In this document: in pieces, positions 24,675-32,734 of the stretch
Layout of the letters: each line of letters opens with the position of its first letter
How positions within the stretch are numbered: position 1 is the first letter of the stretch
Assembly: GCF_007992495.1 (NCBI RefSeq)
Contig: NZ_BKAJ01000140.1
Coordinates: 1 to 38,533, forward strand
Origin: Reyranella soli
Lineage (GTDB): Bacteria; Pseudomonadota; Alphaproteobacteria; Reyranellales; Reyranellaceae
Reading direction: 5' to 3'
Length of the DNA stretch: 38,533 nucleotides
Position numbers and translations under genes: made by a program
The notes under the pieces: generated by a model
The model's database searches: none
Told to the model about the DNA's origin: nothing
Seen by the model: only the letters and a program-made list of their open reading frames with translations

Positions 24675-25981
24675 GCAGCCGGTTGTGCCTTCCGACGCCT
24701 TGGGGTTGCGTCGTCAGGCGCTCCATCGGGACGCTGCTCGCGGCGCTGTCTGTCGCGATTCTGCCGGCCGCGGAGCTGCAGGCCCAAAGCATCCGGGTGT
24801 TCGAGTGGAATCGCGGCAACTCCACGGTTGGCATCCTGTTGCTGCACGGACTTGGCGGGTGCGCCGTACCGACCGGCTCGGACGCCAAGACCTGGTGCAG
24901 CGGCGGTGCCACCGACAGTTTCCGGAATGCCGCCACATCCGCGAGTTGGCCGGCCATTATGTCGGCGGATGCGCGACCGCTGCTGAGTACGGCGCTGCCC
25001 GGTACGCCTTCGAAGCCGCTGTTGATGAGGGACCTGGGTGTCTGGGGCGTCGACTACAGCGCTGCCACGACGGCATTGTGCACCAATTTCAGCATTCCGC
25101 AGCTCGCCCAGACGATTCAGGGCCAGCTGGCCAGCAGCGGATTCTTCGACCGCTACGAGAGCGTAATCATTGTCGCGCACAGCATGGGAGGCTTGCTCAT
25201 CAAGCAGATGATCCAGAACTGGGTTATCAAGGATGATCCCGTACGGCACCGCATAATCGGCGTCATGCTGCTGGGTGTACCGTCCCAGGGGTCGCCGGCG
25301 GCTCCGACCGGCGTCTGGCAGTACCTGGCAGAGGCGCTAGGTCTCGACCACCTGGCGAAAGTGTGCGGCAGGCAAGTCAAGGATCTCGTCGGCGCCGACG
25401 AAAATACCTGGCTGCAGTCACTCGAAACATCCTGGCAATCGATGCTCACGCGCCTGCGCAGGGACTCGCGCTCGCAATTGCCGATGACCGGTTGCGCCTA
25501 TGAAACCGTGCCTGAGCGCATAACTGCCGGGTTCAAGAGTACGATCGTGCCGATGCTCTATGCGAATACCCAGTGCTCCATATCGAACTTTCCCATTGGC
25601 GAGCAGCACACGCGGTTGCCGAAGCCTGCCAGCAGCGCAGCGGACGTCCACAGTGCCTGGCTGCTACCAAGCTTGATCGACATCTTGAAGCATTGGTCGG
25701 AACAACCGTTGGGCAATTTCAGGCCCGATCCCTCAGCGCTGCAGGGCGGCACCTTGGCCGAAGTGAAGCGGTGGCTGTCCTCGAGGCAGGCTGCGTTCTC
25801 TCTGGACCTTGATCCTGTCACTGCAGCATATCGGATCAAGGACACCCCCTACAAAGGGCCGAACTTGTATGCAGTGGTGATGGCCATCGTCAGTGAAAAC
25901 CCGCCCCTCTGCATGGAGGGCAGTTTTCCACCGGACAAACAGGCGGTGGTGACGCTGCGTGCCGACAAACCATGCAAATGA
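24671..25981 (+). CDS. Exported lipase-like alpha/beta hydrolase
   Basis: A 436-residue protein. A long signal peptide (VRRSIGTLLAALSVAILPAA, cleavage near LQA) is followed by an alpha/beta-hydrolase core: GILLLHGLGG forms the oxyanion region and IVAHSMGGLL holds the nucleophile Ser171. A later DVHSAWLLPS histidine is a plausible triad member. Several cysteines (GGCAVP, KTWCSG, ALCTNF, KVCGRQ, MTGCAY) suggest disulfides outside the cytoplasm. It probably cleaves an ester or lipid in the periplasm or medium. The preferred ATG at 24671 has a GAGGAGG site and overlaps the previous stop. Codon use is less strictly GC-rich than in neighbours. Confidence 0.88.
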   Translation: MSSRLCLPTPWGCVVRRSIGTLLAALSVAILPAAELQAQSIRVFEWNRGNSTVGILLLHGLGGCAVPTGSDAKTWCSGGATDSFRNAATSASWPAIMSADARPLLSTALPGTPSKPLLMRDLGVWGVDYSAATTALCTNFSIPQLAQTIQGQLASSGFFDRYESVIIVAHSMGGLLIKQMIQNWVIKDDPVRHRIIGVMLLGVPSQGSPAAPTGVWQYLAEALGLDHLAKVCGRQVKDLVGADENTWLQSLETSWQSMLTRLRRDSRSQLPMTGCAYETVPERITAGFKSTIVPMLYANTQCSISNFPIGEQHTRLPKPASSAADVHSAWLLPSLIDILKHWSEQPLGNFRPDPSALQGGTLAEVKRWLSSRQAAFSLDLDPVTAAYRIKDTPYKGPNLYAVVMAIVSENPPLCMEGSFPPDKQAVVTLRADKPCK

Positions 25982-26007
25982 CGATCGCCTGAGTGCGTCG
26001 ATCGTCA
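25979..26007. terminator. Hairpin whose stem contains both convergent stop codons
   Basis: TGACGATCG (25979-25987) and CGATCGTCA (25999-26007) are perfect reverse complements separated by 11 bases. The plus-strand stop TGA and the minus-strand stop (TCA on the plus strand) form the outer ends of the stem. There is no T run on either side, so it may work as a weak or rho-assisted bidirectional terminator. Confidence 0.55.
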
Positions 26008-26538
26008 GGGCTTCGACAGCTCCAGATACTGGTTGCCCAGCCTGAGCTGAAGCGTGCCACCGACGGCGCGGCCGCGGACTGCCATCTCCGTCTTGAGGCA
26101 GGTCGAGCTGAACATCAGCGCCAAGCCGGTGACAGTAGCGGTCGATGAGACCTTGAGCGTGATCGGCGTCACGCCGCATTCACGCTGGATCAGCGTTCCC
26201 GAGCCGATGCCGTTGCTCACCTTGAGCTTGAAGGTGACCAGGCGTCCCTCCGAGCGCGTGGTGATCACGCCGACATAGACGCCGTCATAGGCATCGAGCG
26301 GCCCGGCGTTCTCGGCATTGGCTGGTTCGTCGTCGGTCTCATCCGAGTTCCGCGACCAGATACCAATCGCCGCCTCGGCGCGCCTCTCGAGCCCAGCCCG
26401 GTCGAAAGCCTTGGCGTCCGGCACATACCAGGCGGCGTGTGCCGACGACTGCGACGGCACCGAAGCGATGTAGCCGGCACCCAATAGAAGCGCGACCCAC
26501 GTGACAATCGCGCCGATCCAGCGTGCGTCTCGGACCAT
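26005..26538 (-). CDS. Exported or membrane-anchored protein of unknown function
   Basis: A 177-residue protein with one N-terminal hydrophobic span (IGAIVTWVALLLGAGYIASV), which may be a signal peptide or anchor. A linker rich in Asp/Glu/Ala follows (residues about 40-80). The C-terminal ~95 residues are beta-rich with regular glycines (YDGVYVGVITT, SNGIGSGTL, AVGGTLQLRLG) and two cysteines (RECGVT, SSTCLK), resembling small extracytoplasmic sandwich domains attached to other signalling proteins in this group. An AAGGGGAG site precedes the ATG. It converges on the lipase-like gene. The family is not recognised. Confidence 0.78.
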   Translation of the reverse strand: MVRDARWIGAIVTWVALLLGAGYIASVPSQSSAHAAWYVPDAKAFDRAGLERRAEAAIGIWSRNSDETDDEPANAENAGPLDAYDGVYVGVITTRSEGRLVTFKLKVSNGIGSGTLIQRECGVTPITLKVSSTATVTGLALMFSSTCLKTEMAVRGRAVGGTLQLRLGNQYLELSKP

Positions 26539-26609
26539 GGTGCTCCCCTTGGTCGGCGAGACTCCATCTTGTGATGCTTTCCATCTGGCCTAAGTGGGAT
26601 TCCGCACAC

Positions 26610-27575
26610 TCACTCCAGGCGAATGCCGGCGTCGGCAATGACCTTCTTCCAGATCTCGGTCTCGCGGGCGATGTGGGCCGCCGCCTCGGCCTGGGTGCTG
26701 GCGATCGTCTCCATGCCTTGCTGGGCGTAGGCTGCCTGCACCTCGGGCGACTTCAGCGCCTTGGTCAGGATCGCGTTCAGTGCCGCGACGGTCTCCGGCG
26801 GCACCTTCGACGACACCACCACGGCATACCAGTTGGTGGCGGCATAACCTGGAAATCCCTGCTCGGCGATGGTCGGAATGTCGGGATCGAACGGCGAGCG
26901 CTTGGCGCCGGTGACGGCGAGTGCCCTGATACGGCCCTCGCGCATCAGAGGCGTGGCGGTGGGGGCGCTGGCGATCAGCGACGGCACGTGACCTGCCACC
27001 AGGTCGTTCATGGCCGGTCCGCCGCCGCGGAACGGCACATGGATCATGTTGGTGCCGCTGCGCGCCTTCAGAAGCTCTCCGGCGAGATGGCCAGCGCCGC
27101 CGACGCCTGACGATCCGTACTGGATACCCTCCGGCCGCTTTGCCAGCGCGAGATATTCGCCGAGCGTCTTGGCCGGCACGCTGGGATGCACCACCAGCAC
27201 GTTGGAGAAATCGACCGCCAGGCACACCGGCGCGATGTCGGTGGTCGGATCGTAGCCGACATCCTTCATGGCATAAGGATTGACCGCCAGCATGCCGACA
27301 TTGGCGAACAGCACGGCGTGGCCGTCGGATGGCGCCCGCAGCGCCTCGCGGGTTGCGATGTTGCCGCCGGCGCCGGGCTTGTTGTCGACCAGGACCGAGT
27401 ACCCGCCGCTCTTGGTCAGCTCCGCCCCGAGCACACGGGCCACGATGTCGCCGCCGCCGCCCGCGGCGAATCCGACGATCAGCCGGAGCTGCTTGGACGG
27501 AAAGGACTGTGCCCGGCCGACAGCCGGCAACAGCGCGGCCGACGCGGCCGCCCCGATCAACGAACGCCGATACAT
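26610..27575 (-). CDS. Bug-family periplasmic solute receptor
   Basis: A 321-residue exported binding protein. The signal peptide begins MYRRSLIGAAASAALLPAVG and ends GRAQ. The mature protein starts SFPSKQLRLIVGFAAGGGGD, the family's first ligand loop, and IHVPFRGGGPAMNDLVAGHV is the second. No TctA/TctB membrane genes are adjacent. The open frame extends to 27611, but the ATG at 27575 has a GGAGGAG site and gives a proper signal peptide. It lies 57 bases downstream of another Bug gene on the same strand, and the two diverge enough to bind different ligands. Confidence 0.93.
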   Translation of the reverse strand: MYRRSLIGAAASAALLPAVGRAQSFPSKQLRLIVGFAAGGGGDIVARVLGAELTKSGGYSVLVDNKPGAGGNIATREALRAPSDGHAVLFANVGMLAVNPYAMKDVGYDPTTDIAPVCLAVDFSNVLVVHPSVPAKTLGEYLALAKRPEGIQYGSSGVGGAGHLAGELLKARSGTNMIHVPFRGGGPAMNDLVAGHVPSLIASAPTATPLMREGRIRALAVTGAKRSPFDPDIPTIAEQGFPGYAATNWYAVVVSSKVPPETVAALNAILTKALKSPEVQAAYAQQGMETIASTQAEAAAHIARETEIWKKVIADAGIRLE

Positions 27576-27632
27576 GAAACGCTCCTCCCAACCCTTTTCG
27601 GCAGGCATCATGCCCTGCCGTGCGTCGAGCGC

Positions 27633-28628
27633 CTACTCCATCGGCTTGAAGCCCGTCGAGCGGATGATCGGCCCCCAGGTTGCCGCTTCGACCTTGATCA
27701 GGGCGGCAAGCTCGGCCGGCGTGTTGGACTTGGGCACCATGCCGAAATTGGCGAAGGCCTGGGCGATTTCCTTGCTGGCCAGCGCCTTGCCGATGGCGTC
27801 GGAGGTGCGGCTCACCACGGCAGCCGGCGTCGCCGCCGGCGCGAACAGGCCGAACCATTCGGTGACCACCAGCTCCTTGACGCCCTGCTCGGCGAAGGTG
27901 GCGACGTCGGGATAGAACGGCGAGCGCTTCTCGCCGCTGGTCGCCAGCACGCGGGCGCGATTGTCCTTGGTGTAGGGCAGGAAAGATCCGTCGGGCAGCA
28001 TCAGGGCAGCGAGCTGGCTCGCCATCATGTCAGCCAGCCCCGGCGCGCCGCCGCGATAGGGCACCGGCTGGATCGGCGCATTGAGCGCCTTGGCCATGAC
28101 CAGGGTGAGGAAGTGTGGGAAGGAGCCCTCGCCCGGATTGCCGCAATTGGCCTTGGCCGGGTTGGCCTTCGCCCAGTCGGTGAACTGGGCCAGCGTCTTG
28201 ACCTCGGCCGGCACCACCGGACCGACGGCGAGGCCATGCACGAAGGTCGCCGTCAACGATACCGGCGCGAGATCGGTCGCCGGGTTGTAGGAGAGCTGCT
28301 TGTAGATGTCGGTGTAGACCGTGACCGTCGAGGCCGGCGTCAGCACCAGGGTGCGGCCGTCGGGCGGTGAATTTTTCAGCATCTCGATGGCGATGCGGCC
28401 GGCCGCGCCCGGGCGATTGTCGACGATGACGTTGCGCGCAAAGCCCGGCGCCAGCCGCTCGCCGAGATGGCGGCTCACGACGTCAGCGCTGCCGCCCGGC
28501 GGGAAGCCGACGATGATTTTCAGCGACTCGAGCGCGTCCTGCGCGCGTACCAGGCTGGGCGATGCCAACCCCACGCCTGCCACGGCCATGGTTTGAAGGG
28601 CGCCGCGGCGCCTGATCGTCTTGGTCAT
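27633..28628 (-). CDS. Bug-family periplasmic solute receptor
   Basis: A 331-residue exported binding protein with an Arg-rich signal (MTKTIRRRGALQTMAVAGVG, cleavage after VRAQ). LKIIVGFPPGGSADVVSRHL is the first family loop, and IQPVPYRGGAPGLADMMASQ is the second. It differs from its tandem neighbour across the ligand region, so a different carboxylate or aromatic ligand is likely. The ATG at 28628 has a GGGGGA site; the open frame further upstream does not look coding. No partner permease is in the window. The upstream gap 28629-28905 (277 bases) shows no gene, only possible promoter sequence for this gene and the divergent LysE gene. Confidence 0.93.
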   Translation of the reverse strand: MTKTIRRRGALQTMAVAGVGLASPSLVRAQDALESLKIIVGFPPGGSADVVSRHLGERLAPGFARNVIVDNRPGAAGRIAIEMLKNSPPDGRTLVLTPASTVTVYTDIYKQLSYNPATDLAPVSLTATFVHGLAVGPVVPAEVKTLAQFTDWAKANPAKANCGNPGEGSFPHFLTLVMAKALNAPIQPVPYRGGAPGLADMMASQLAALMLPDGSFLPYTKDNRARVLATSGEKRSPFYPDVATFAEQGVKELVVTEWFGLFAPAATPAAVVSRTSDAIGKALASKEIAQAFANFGMVPKSNTPAELAALIKVEAATWGPIIRSTGFKPME

Positions 28629-28905
28629 TTGTGTTTCCCCCTTTTGACGGAAACTCTGACGATGCCCGCCGGGCTCGGCAAGGGAAGAGCGCATGCCCCT
28701 TGCAACCGCCGCTGCGCCGTGGCTGACTAGGCGGGCTGCCTGTCTCGACGGGTGGCCGTAAGCGGTTCACGTCAATCAACGCGTTCGTCCCATGCCGTCG
28801 CCTGCGGGCCGGCAGCCGGAGACGTGCGTTGCGATGACGTGAGGCGTGGCTTCCATGTCCTTTCGATTCGCCGCGGCGGCTCCGAATCGTGAAAGGAATG
28901 GTTCC

Positions 28906-29514
28906 ATGGACATCGAGCGTCTTGCCCTCTTCGCCGCAGCCTATCTCGCCGTCGTCATCCTGCCCGGCCCCGCCGTCACGGCCGTGGTTGCGCGCGTGCT
29001 GGCACGCGGGCCGCGCGGCTCGGTCGCCTATGTTGCCGGTGTGGCAGCCGGCGCGCTGGTCTGGTTCTCGGTCGCGGCGGCCGGCCTTGCCGCGCTGGCT
29101 GCGACCTTCGCACCCATTTTCGTCGTCATCCGCTACGCGGGCGCCGCTTGGCTGCTCTATCTCGCCTGGAAGCTGTGGACCGCGCCGCCGCGTGCCCTCA
29201 CCGTCTCCGACGACATGGACGAGGGCCGCGGCCTGTTCCTGGCGGGCCTTGCCCTGAACCTCGGCAACCCCAAGGCCATCGTGTTCTTCCTGGCGTTGCT
29301 GCCGTCGGTCGTCGAGCTCGGCGAGCTCACGCCGCTCGCCTTCGCCGAGCTGGCCGGCGTCATCGTCACCGTCGTTGCCGGCGTGTTCTCGCCCTACGTG
29401 CTGCTGGCGGCGCGCCTGCATCGGCTGTTCGCCTCGCCGCGCGCCCTGCGTCTGGTCAACCGCGGTAGCAGTGTCGCCGTGGCGGGCGCCGCCGTCGCGG
29501 TGGCGGCGCGTTGA
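28906..29514 (+). CDS. LysE/RhtB-family exporter
   Basis: A 202-residue inner-membrane protein with about six spans. The N-terminus (ALFAAAYLAVVILPGPAVTA) matches the family's conserved PGP segment. GVAAGALVWFSVAAAGLAAL follows, and NLGNPKAIVFFLALLPSVV is the second signature, with the NPKA motif. Members export amino acids or homoserine lactone-like metabolites. The start chosen has an AAAGGA site; an open frame extends further upstream without a ribosome site. Its stop codon directly abuts the stop of the convergent esterase gene, sharing the palindrome TGATCA. Confidence 0.92.
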   Translation: MDIERLALFAAAYLAVVILPGPAVTAVVARVLARGPRGSVAYVAGVAAGALVWFSVAAAGLAALAATFAPIFVVIRYAGAAWLLYLAWKLWTAPPRALTVSDDMDEGRGLFLAGLALNLGNPKAIVFFLALLPSVVELGELTPLAFAELAGVIVTVVAGVFSPYVLLAARLHRLFASPRALRLVNRGSSVAVAGAAVAVAAR

Positions 29515-30420
29515 TCAGACCTTCACGTGCCGGTCGATGAATTCGATCATCTGGCCGAACATGGGGCCGCACTTCGACAGGTCCGGCGAAGAGCCGGGCT
29601 GGCGCTCCATGTCGATGTACTCCAGGTCGATCGAGCCGCCGGCCCTGGCGTAAGCCGCGCAGAAGCGTTGCGGCTCGTTGCCGGCGAAGGTCGATTCGGT
29701 GTCCTTGTAGTCGTGCATGATGTCGCCGTGCGCCTGGAACCAGATCGCAGGCGGCGTCAGCAGCTTCTCACCGCGCTCGAGCGCCATGGTCGGGCTGCCT
29801 TCGGACATGTTGGCTTCCGACTGCCAGTAGGAATCGTGGCGGCCGATGATCGACTTCGGCCAGGGCGGCGGATTGGCGCTGGCCTCGGCGCGCTTGGCGT
29901 GGCGGTAGCGGCTGAGCGGATTGATCACCGGCCAGGACATGATCACGCAGCGGACGCTGGCGTCCTGTGGCGACGAGCCGGCAGGCAGCGGGATCGCTGA
30001 ATAGCGCGGATCGTTGGGTCGCATGGCGACCAGCATGGCGAGGTGACCGCCGCTCGACTGGCCCGACAGGCCGACGAGGTCGGGCCGGGTCTTGAGCGCG
30101 CGCGCGTTGGCCTTGGTCCAGCGGACCGCGTAGTTGATGTCCTGCACCGAGGCCGGATACGGGTCCTCGTTGCCCGAGCGGAAGTCGAGCGCGATCGACA
30201 CGACGCCGTGCGAGGCCATGTACTCGTGGCGCAGTTTCTCGGTGTGGCGGTCGCTCATGCACCAGGCGCCGCCGTGGCATTCGACCATGGCCGGGAACGG
30301 GCCTGCGCCCCTGGGCTTGTAGATGGTCGCCAGCAACGGCTTGTCGCCGTGGCGCAGGTATTCGACGTCTTCGACATCGAACGCCGCGGTCGGGGTTTCG
30401 AGGACTGCAGCAGTAGCCAT
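29515..30420 (-). CDS. BD-FAE/kynurenine-formamidase-like alpha/beta hydrolase
   Basis: A 301-residue cytosolic protein. The oxyanion segment is ECHGGAWCMS (about 47-56), and the nucleophile is Ser122 in SGQSSGGHLAML. LDFRSGNEDPYPASVQDIN is the typical pre-nucleophile region. A candidate acid residue is in FQAHGDIMHDYKD. The C-terminal histidine expected before the last helix is not obvious: the segment reads DMERQPGSSPDLSKCG. The protein may therefore be impaired or use another residue. A GGAGGAAC site precedes the ATG. The substrate is unknown; relatives cleave acyl esters or formamides. Confidence 0.9.
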   Translation of the reverse strand: MATAAVLETPTAAFDVEDVEYLRHGDKPLLATIYKPRGAGPFPAMVECHGGAWCMSDRHTEKLRHEYMASHGVVSIALDFRSGNEDPYPASVQDINYAVRWTKANARALKTRPDLVGLSGQSSGGHLAMLVAMRPNDPRYSAIPLPAGSSPQDASVRCVIMSWPVINPLSRYRHAKRAEASANPPPWPKSIIGRHDSYWQSEANMSEGSPTMALERGEKLLTPPAIWFQAHGDIMHDYKDTESTFAGNEPQRFCAAYARAGGSIDLEYIDMERQPGSSPDLSKCGPMFGQMIEFIDRHVKV

Positions 30421-30485
30421 GGCACGTTCCTCCGATGTTGGTTTCGGAGGAGCCTAGTGTCTTTGCCGAGCGCGCGCCACTCCAT

Positions 30486-30620
30486 GGGAGCGCGGGCCTC
30501 CCGGCCCGCTCATACTCTTCTGGACCGCGAGCGTCCTCGCTCGCTCATGCTCATGAGCGCGCCGGGAGGCGCGCGGTCCGGAAGAACATGAACATGAGCG
30601 GGCCCGAGGCCCGCGCTCCC
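30486..30620. repeat. Nested palindromic intergenic repeat
   Basis: An outer pair (GGGAGCGCGGGCCT... at 30486 and ...AGGCCCGCGCTCCC ending at 30620) encloses an inner pair: TTCTGGACCGCGAGCG at about 30528 and CGCGCGGTCCGGAAG at about 30570. The centre is the short palindrome CATGCTCATG. Part of the inner right arm recurs at 1-30, and a simpler GCGGGC-type hairpin occurs at 32694-32727. It fills the gap between the esterase and lipoprotein genes, and no gene is visible inside it. Confidence 0.75.
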
Positions 30621-30621
30621 G

Positions 30622-31122
30622 TCACGGCAACATCACCTTGACCAACCGGCCGCCCTGCACGTCGACGCGCTGCATCATCGAGCTGCCCTGGCTGCCGTCC
30701 TGCCACTTAACGCTGGTCGTGACGTACCACACGCCGTCGGGCACGCCCGGGAAGGAGAAGCTGCCCGAGGCGTCGCAGCGCGCCGTGCGCAGGCTCTGGA
30801 CATAGAGCGAGTCGTCGCGCTCGAACTTCACCGGCCCCAGGCTGGCGGCGCGCTGGCCGCGGGTGGCGTTGCCGAAGATCGCCGTCATGCGCGCCCGCGC
30901 ATAGGCGGTGTCGGGGATCAGGTTGGCCGACTGGCCGGCGCAGGTATAGGTCGTGCCGCCGCTCTTCAGGCTGGCGTTGCCGGTCACGGTGTTGCGGCCG
31001 CTCTTGCGCGCCCACTCGACCTCGCCGGGGGAGATACCCGAGGACAAGGCGGCCTGCTGCTGGAACTGGGCGCAGCCGGCGAGCGCCAGGGTCAATGCGA
31101 AAACAAGGGCGAGGGGTTTCAT
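30622..31122 (-). CDS. Small lipoprotein of unknown function
   Basis: A 166-residue lipoprotein: the signal MKPLALVFALTLALAGC contains the lipobox LAGC with Cys17 as the lipidation site, and the next residues AQF do not suggest inner-membrane retention. The mature part has repeated short strands (NTVTGNASLKSGGTTYTC, GVWYVTTSVKWQDGS, VDVQGGRLVKVML) typical of a carboxypeptidase-regulatory or transthyretin-like beta fold, and two cysteines (YTCAGQ, ARCDAS). The upstream extension of the frame is not coding. A GGAGGAAAG site lies about ten bases before the ATG. The gap 31123-31376 upstream holds no gene; it probably contains promoters for this gene and the divergent binding-protein gene. Confidence 0.85.
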   Translation of the reverse strand: MKPLALVFALTLALAGCAQFQQQAALSSGISPGEVEWARKSGRNTVTGNASLKSGGTTYTCAGQSANLIPDTAYARARMTAIFGNATRGQRAASLGPVKFERDDSLYVQSLRTARCDASGSFSFPGVPDGVWYVTTSVKWQDGSQGSSMMQRVDVQGGRLVKVMLP

Positions 31123-31376
31123 TGGCAGTCTTTCCTCCATTCGGCCCAGAGTAGACGGCAACCCCGCTGCGGCCTGTGATCCTTCGGTGAACAGGGGTAT
31201 GCTCGACCCAGCGTTGCCCGCGGCATGCCCTTTCGGCCCTGCGGCAGTGGTGCAGTTTCTTCGACACGCATAGTTGGCAGACGACTTCCCGGTGGGCGCG
31301 AGAGCGCGGCGGGACACGCGTATCTCCAGCCCGCGCCTACGCTTAAACCGACACATAAAAACGACAGGAGGAAACC

Positions 31377-32684
31377 ATGGCTCGCATTGCGCGGCGTAGA
31401 GTTCTGACACTGTCTGCTTCGGGCGGCATGGCCGCCATCCTGGCCAGCGGCCGGGCACCGGCGATCGCCCAGGAGATCGGCGTCCACTGGCTACGCTGGG
31501 CCGATTTCGTGCCAGCCTCCGACACGCTGCTCAAGGGCCCGATCACGCAGGAATGCAAGAAGGCGCTCGGGATCACGCTCAAGGTCGAGACCGTCAATGC
31601 CAACGACCTGCAGTCGCGCATCACCTCGGCGATCCAGTCGGGCGCCGGCGCGGACATCATCATGGGGTTCGGCAACTGGCCGCAGCTCTACGGCCAGAGC
31701 CTGGCGGACGTCGGCGACCTGGCCGAGGAACTCGGCAAGGCCGGGGGCGGCTACTACGACGTCTCGCGCCAGATCGCCATGATCGGCAACAAATGGATCG
31801 GCGTGCCGTTCACGACCGGCGGCGCAATGATCGCCTACCGCAAGTCGTGGCTCGAGGAAGCCGGATACGCGACCTTCCCGGAAACCTGGGAGATCTTCCG
31901 CGAGGCCGGCAAGAAGCTCAAGGCCAAGGGGCGGCCGATCGGTCAGACCGCGGGCCACACGTTCGGCGACGCACCGGGCTGGTGGTATCCCTTCCTCTGG
32001 TCGTTCGGCGGCAAGGAAGTCGAGGCCGACGGCAAGACCGTCGTGCTGAACAGCAAGGAGACGGTCGAGTCGATCAAATACGCCGTCACCCTGTGGAAGG
32101 AGACCATGGACGAAGGCGGGCTCGCCTGGGACGACACCAACAACAACCGCGCCTTCCTGTCCCAGACCATCAGCGCCACCAACAACGGCGCCTCGATCTA
32201 CATCGAGGCCAAGAAGAAGCCCGACACCTACAAGACCGAGAAGAACACGCCGATGTGGGAAGACATCCGGCACGCCCCGATCCCCAAAGGGGTCGCCGGC
32301 CAGTACAACTCGCCGGGCGTCTTCACCGACATGCTGATGGGCTACTCGAAGAACCAGAAAGCGGCCAAGGACTTCCTGCGCTGGATCCACTCCAAGCCGA
32401 TCTACGACCAGTGGTTCACGTCGCAGCAGGGCTACACCTCGGGCGCCACCAAGGACTGGGCCAAGCACGCAGTGTGGGACGTCGATCCGGTGCTGAAGCC
32501 TTTCAGGGACCTGCCGCAGTACGGCCGGCTGGTCGGCTATGCCGGGCCGCCCGACCGCAAGGCCGCCGAGGTGGTCAGCAAGTACATCATCGTCGACATG
32601 TACGCCAAGGCGATCCAAGGCATGTCGGCCGAGGACGCCGCCAAGTGGGCGCACTCGGAGGTGACGAAGGCGTACGCAAGCTGA
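31377..32684 (+). CDS. Orphan ABC transporter family-1 substrate-binding protein
   Basis: A 435-residue exported binding protein of the sugar/polyol type. The signal MARIARRRVLTLSASGGMAA contains RRR-x-L as in a Tat signal. FTTGGAMIAYRKSWLEEAGY and PETWEIFREAGKKLKAKG are classic family-1 segments, and AGHTFGDAPGWWYPFLWSFG lines a likely ligand pocket with several tryptophans. No permease or ATPase gene is next to it, so it must use components encoded elsewhere or act as a sensor. A perfect AGGAGGAAACC site precedes the ATG. Confidence 0.93.
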   Translation: MARIARRRVLTLSASGGMAAILASGRAPAIAQEIGVHWLRWADFVPASDTLLKGPITQECKKALGITLKVETVNANDLQSRITSAIQSGAGADIIMGFGNWPQLYGQSLADVGDLAEELGKAGGGYYDVSRQIAMIGNKWIGVPFTTGGAMIAYRKSWLEEAGYATFPETWEIFREAGKKLKAKGRPIGQTAGHTFGDAPGWWYPFLWSFGGKEVEADGKTVVLNSKETVESIKYAVTLWKETMDEGGLAWDDTNNNRAFLSQTISATNNGASIYIEAKKKPDTYKTEKNTPMWEDIRHAPIPKGVAGQYNSPGVFTDMLMGYSKNQKAAKDFLRWIHSKPIYDQWFTSQQGYTSGATKDWAKHAVWDVDPVLKPFRDLPQYGRLVGYAGPPDRKAAEVVSKYIIVDMYAKAIQGMSAEDAAKWAHSEVTKAYAS

Positions 32685-32693
32685 CATCGACTG

Positions 32694-32727
32694 CCGGAGC
32701 GCGGGCTTGGCGAAGCCCGCGCTCCGG
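32694..32727. terminator. 15-base-pair hairpin between convergent genes
   Basis: CCGGAGCGCGGGCTT (32694-32708) pairs perfectly with AAGCCCGCGCTCCGG (32713-32727) around a GGCG loop. It lies between the stops at 32684 (plus) and 32735 (minus). It lacks a T run, and its GCGGGC/GCCCGC arms match the interspersed repeat at 30486-30620, so it is probably a repeat copy that may also stop transcription. Confidence 0.65.
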
Positions 32728-32734
32728 CGAGACG

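Noticed and set aside
28629..28905. Largest gap without a gene in the middle of the window
   Set aside because: Short GC palindromes are present but no coding frame with a ribosome site, no RNA gene fold and no repeat copy could be supported; probably two divergent promoters.
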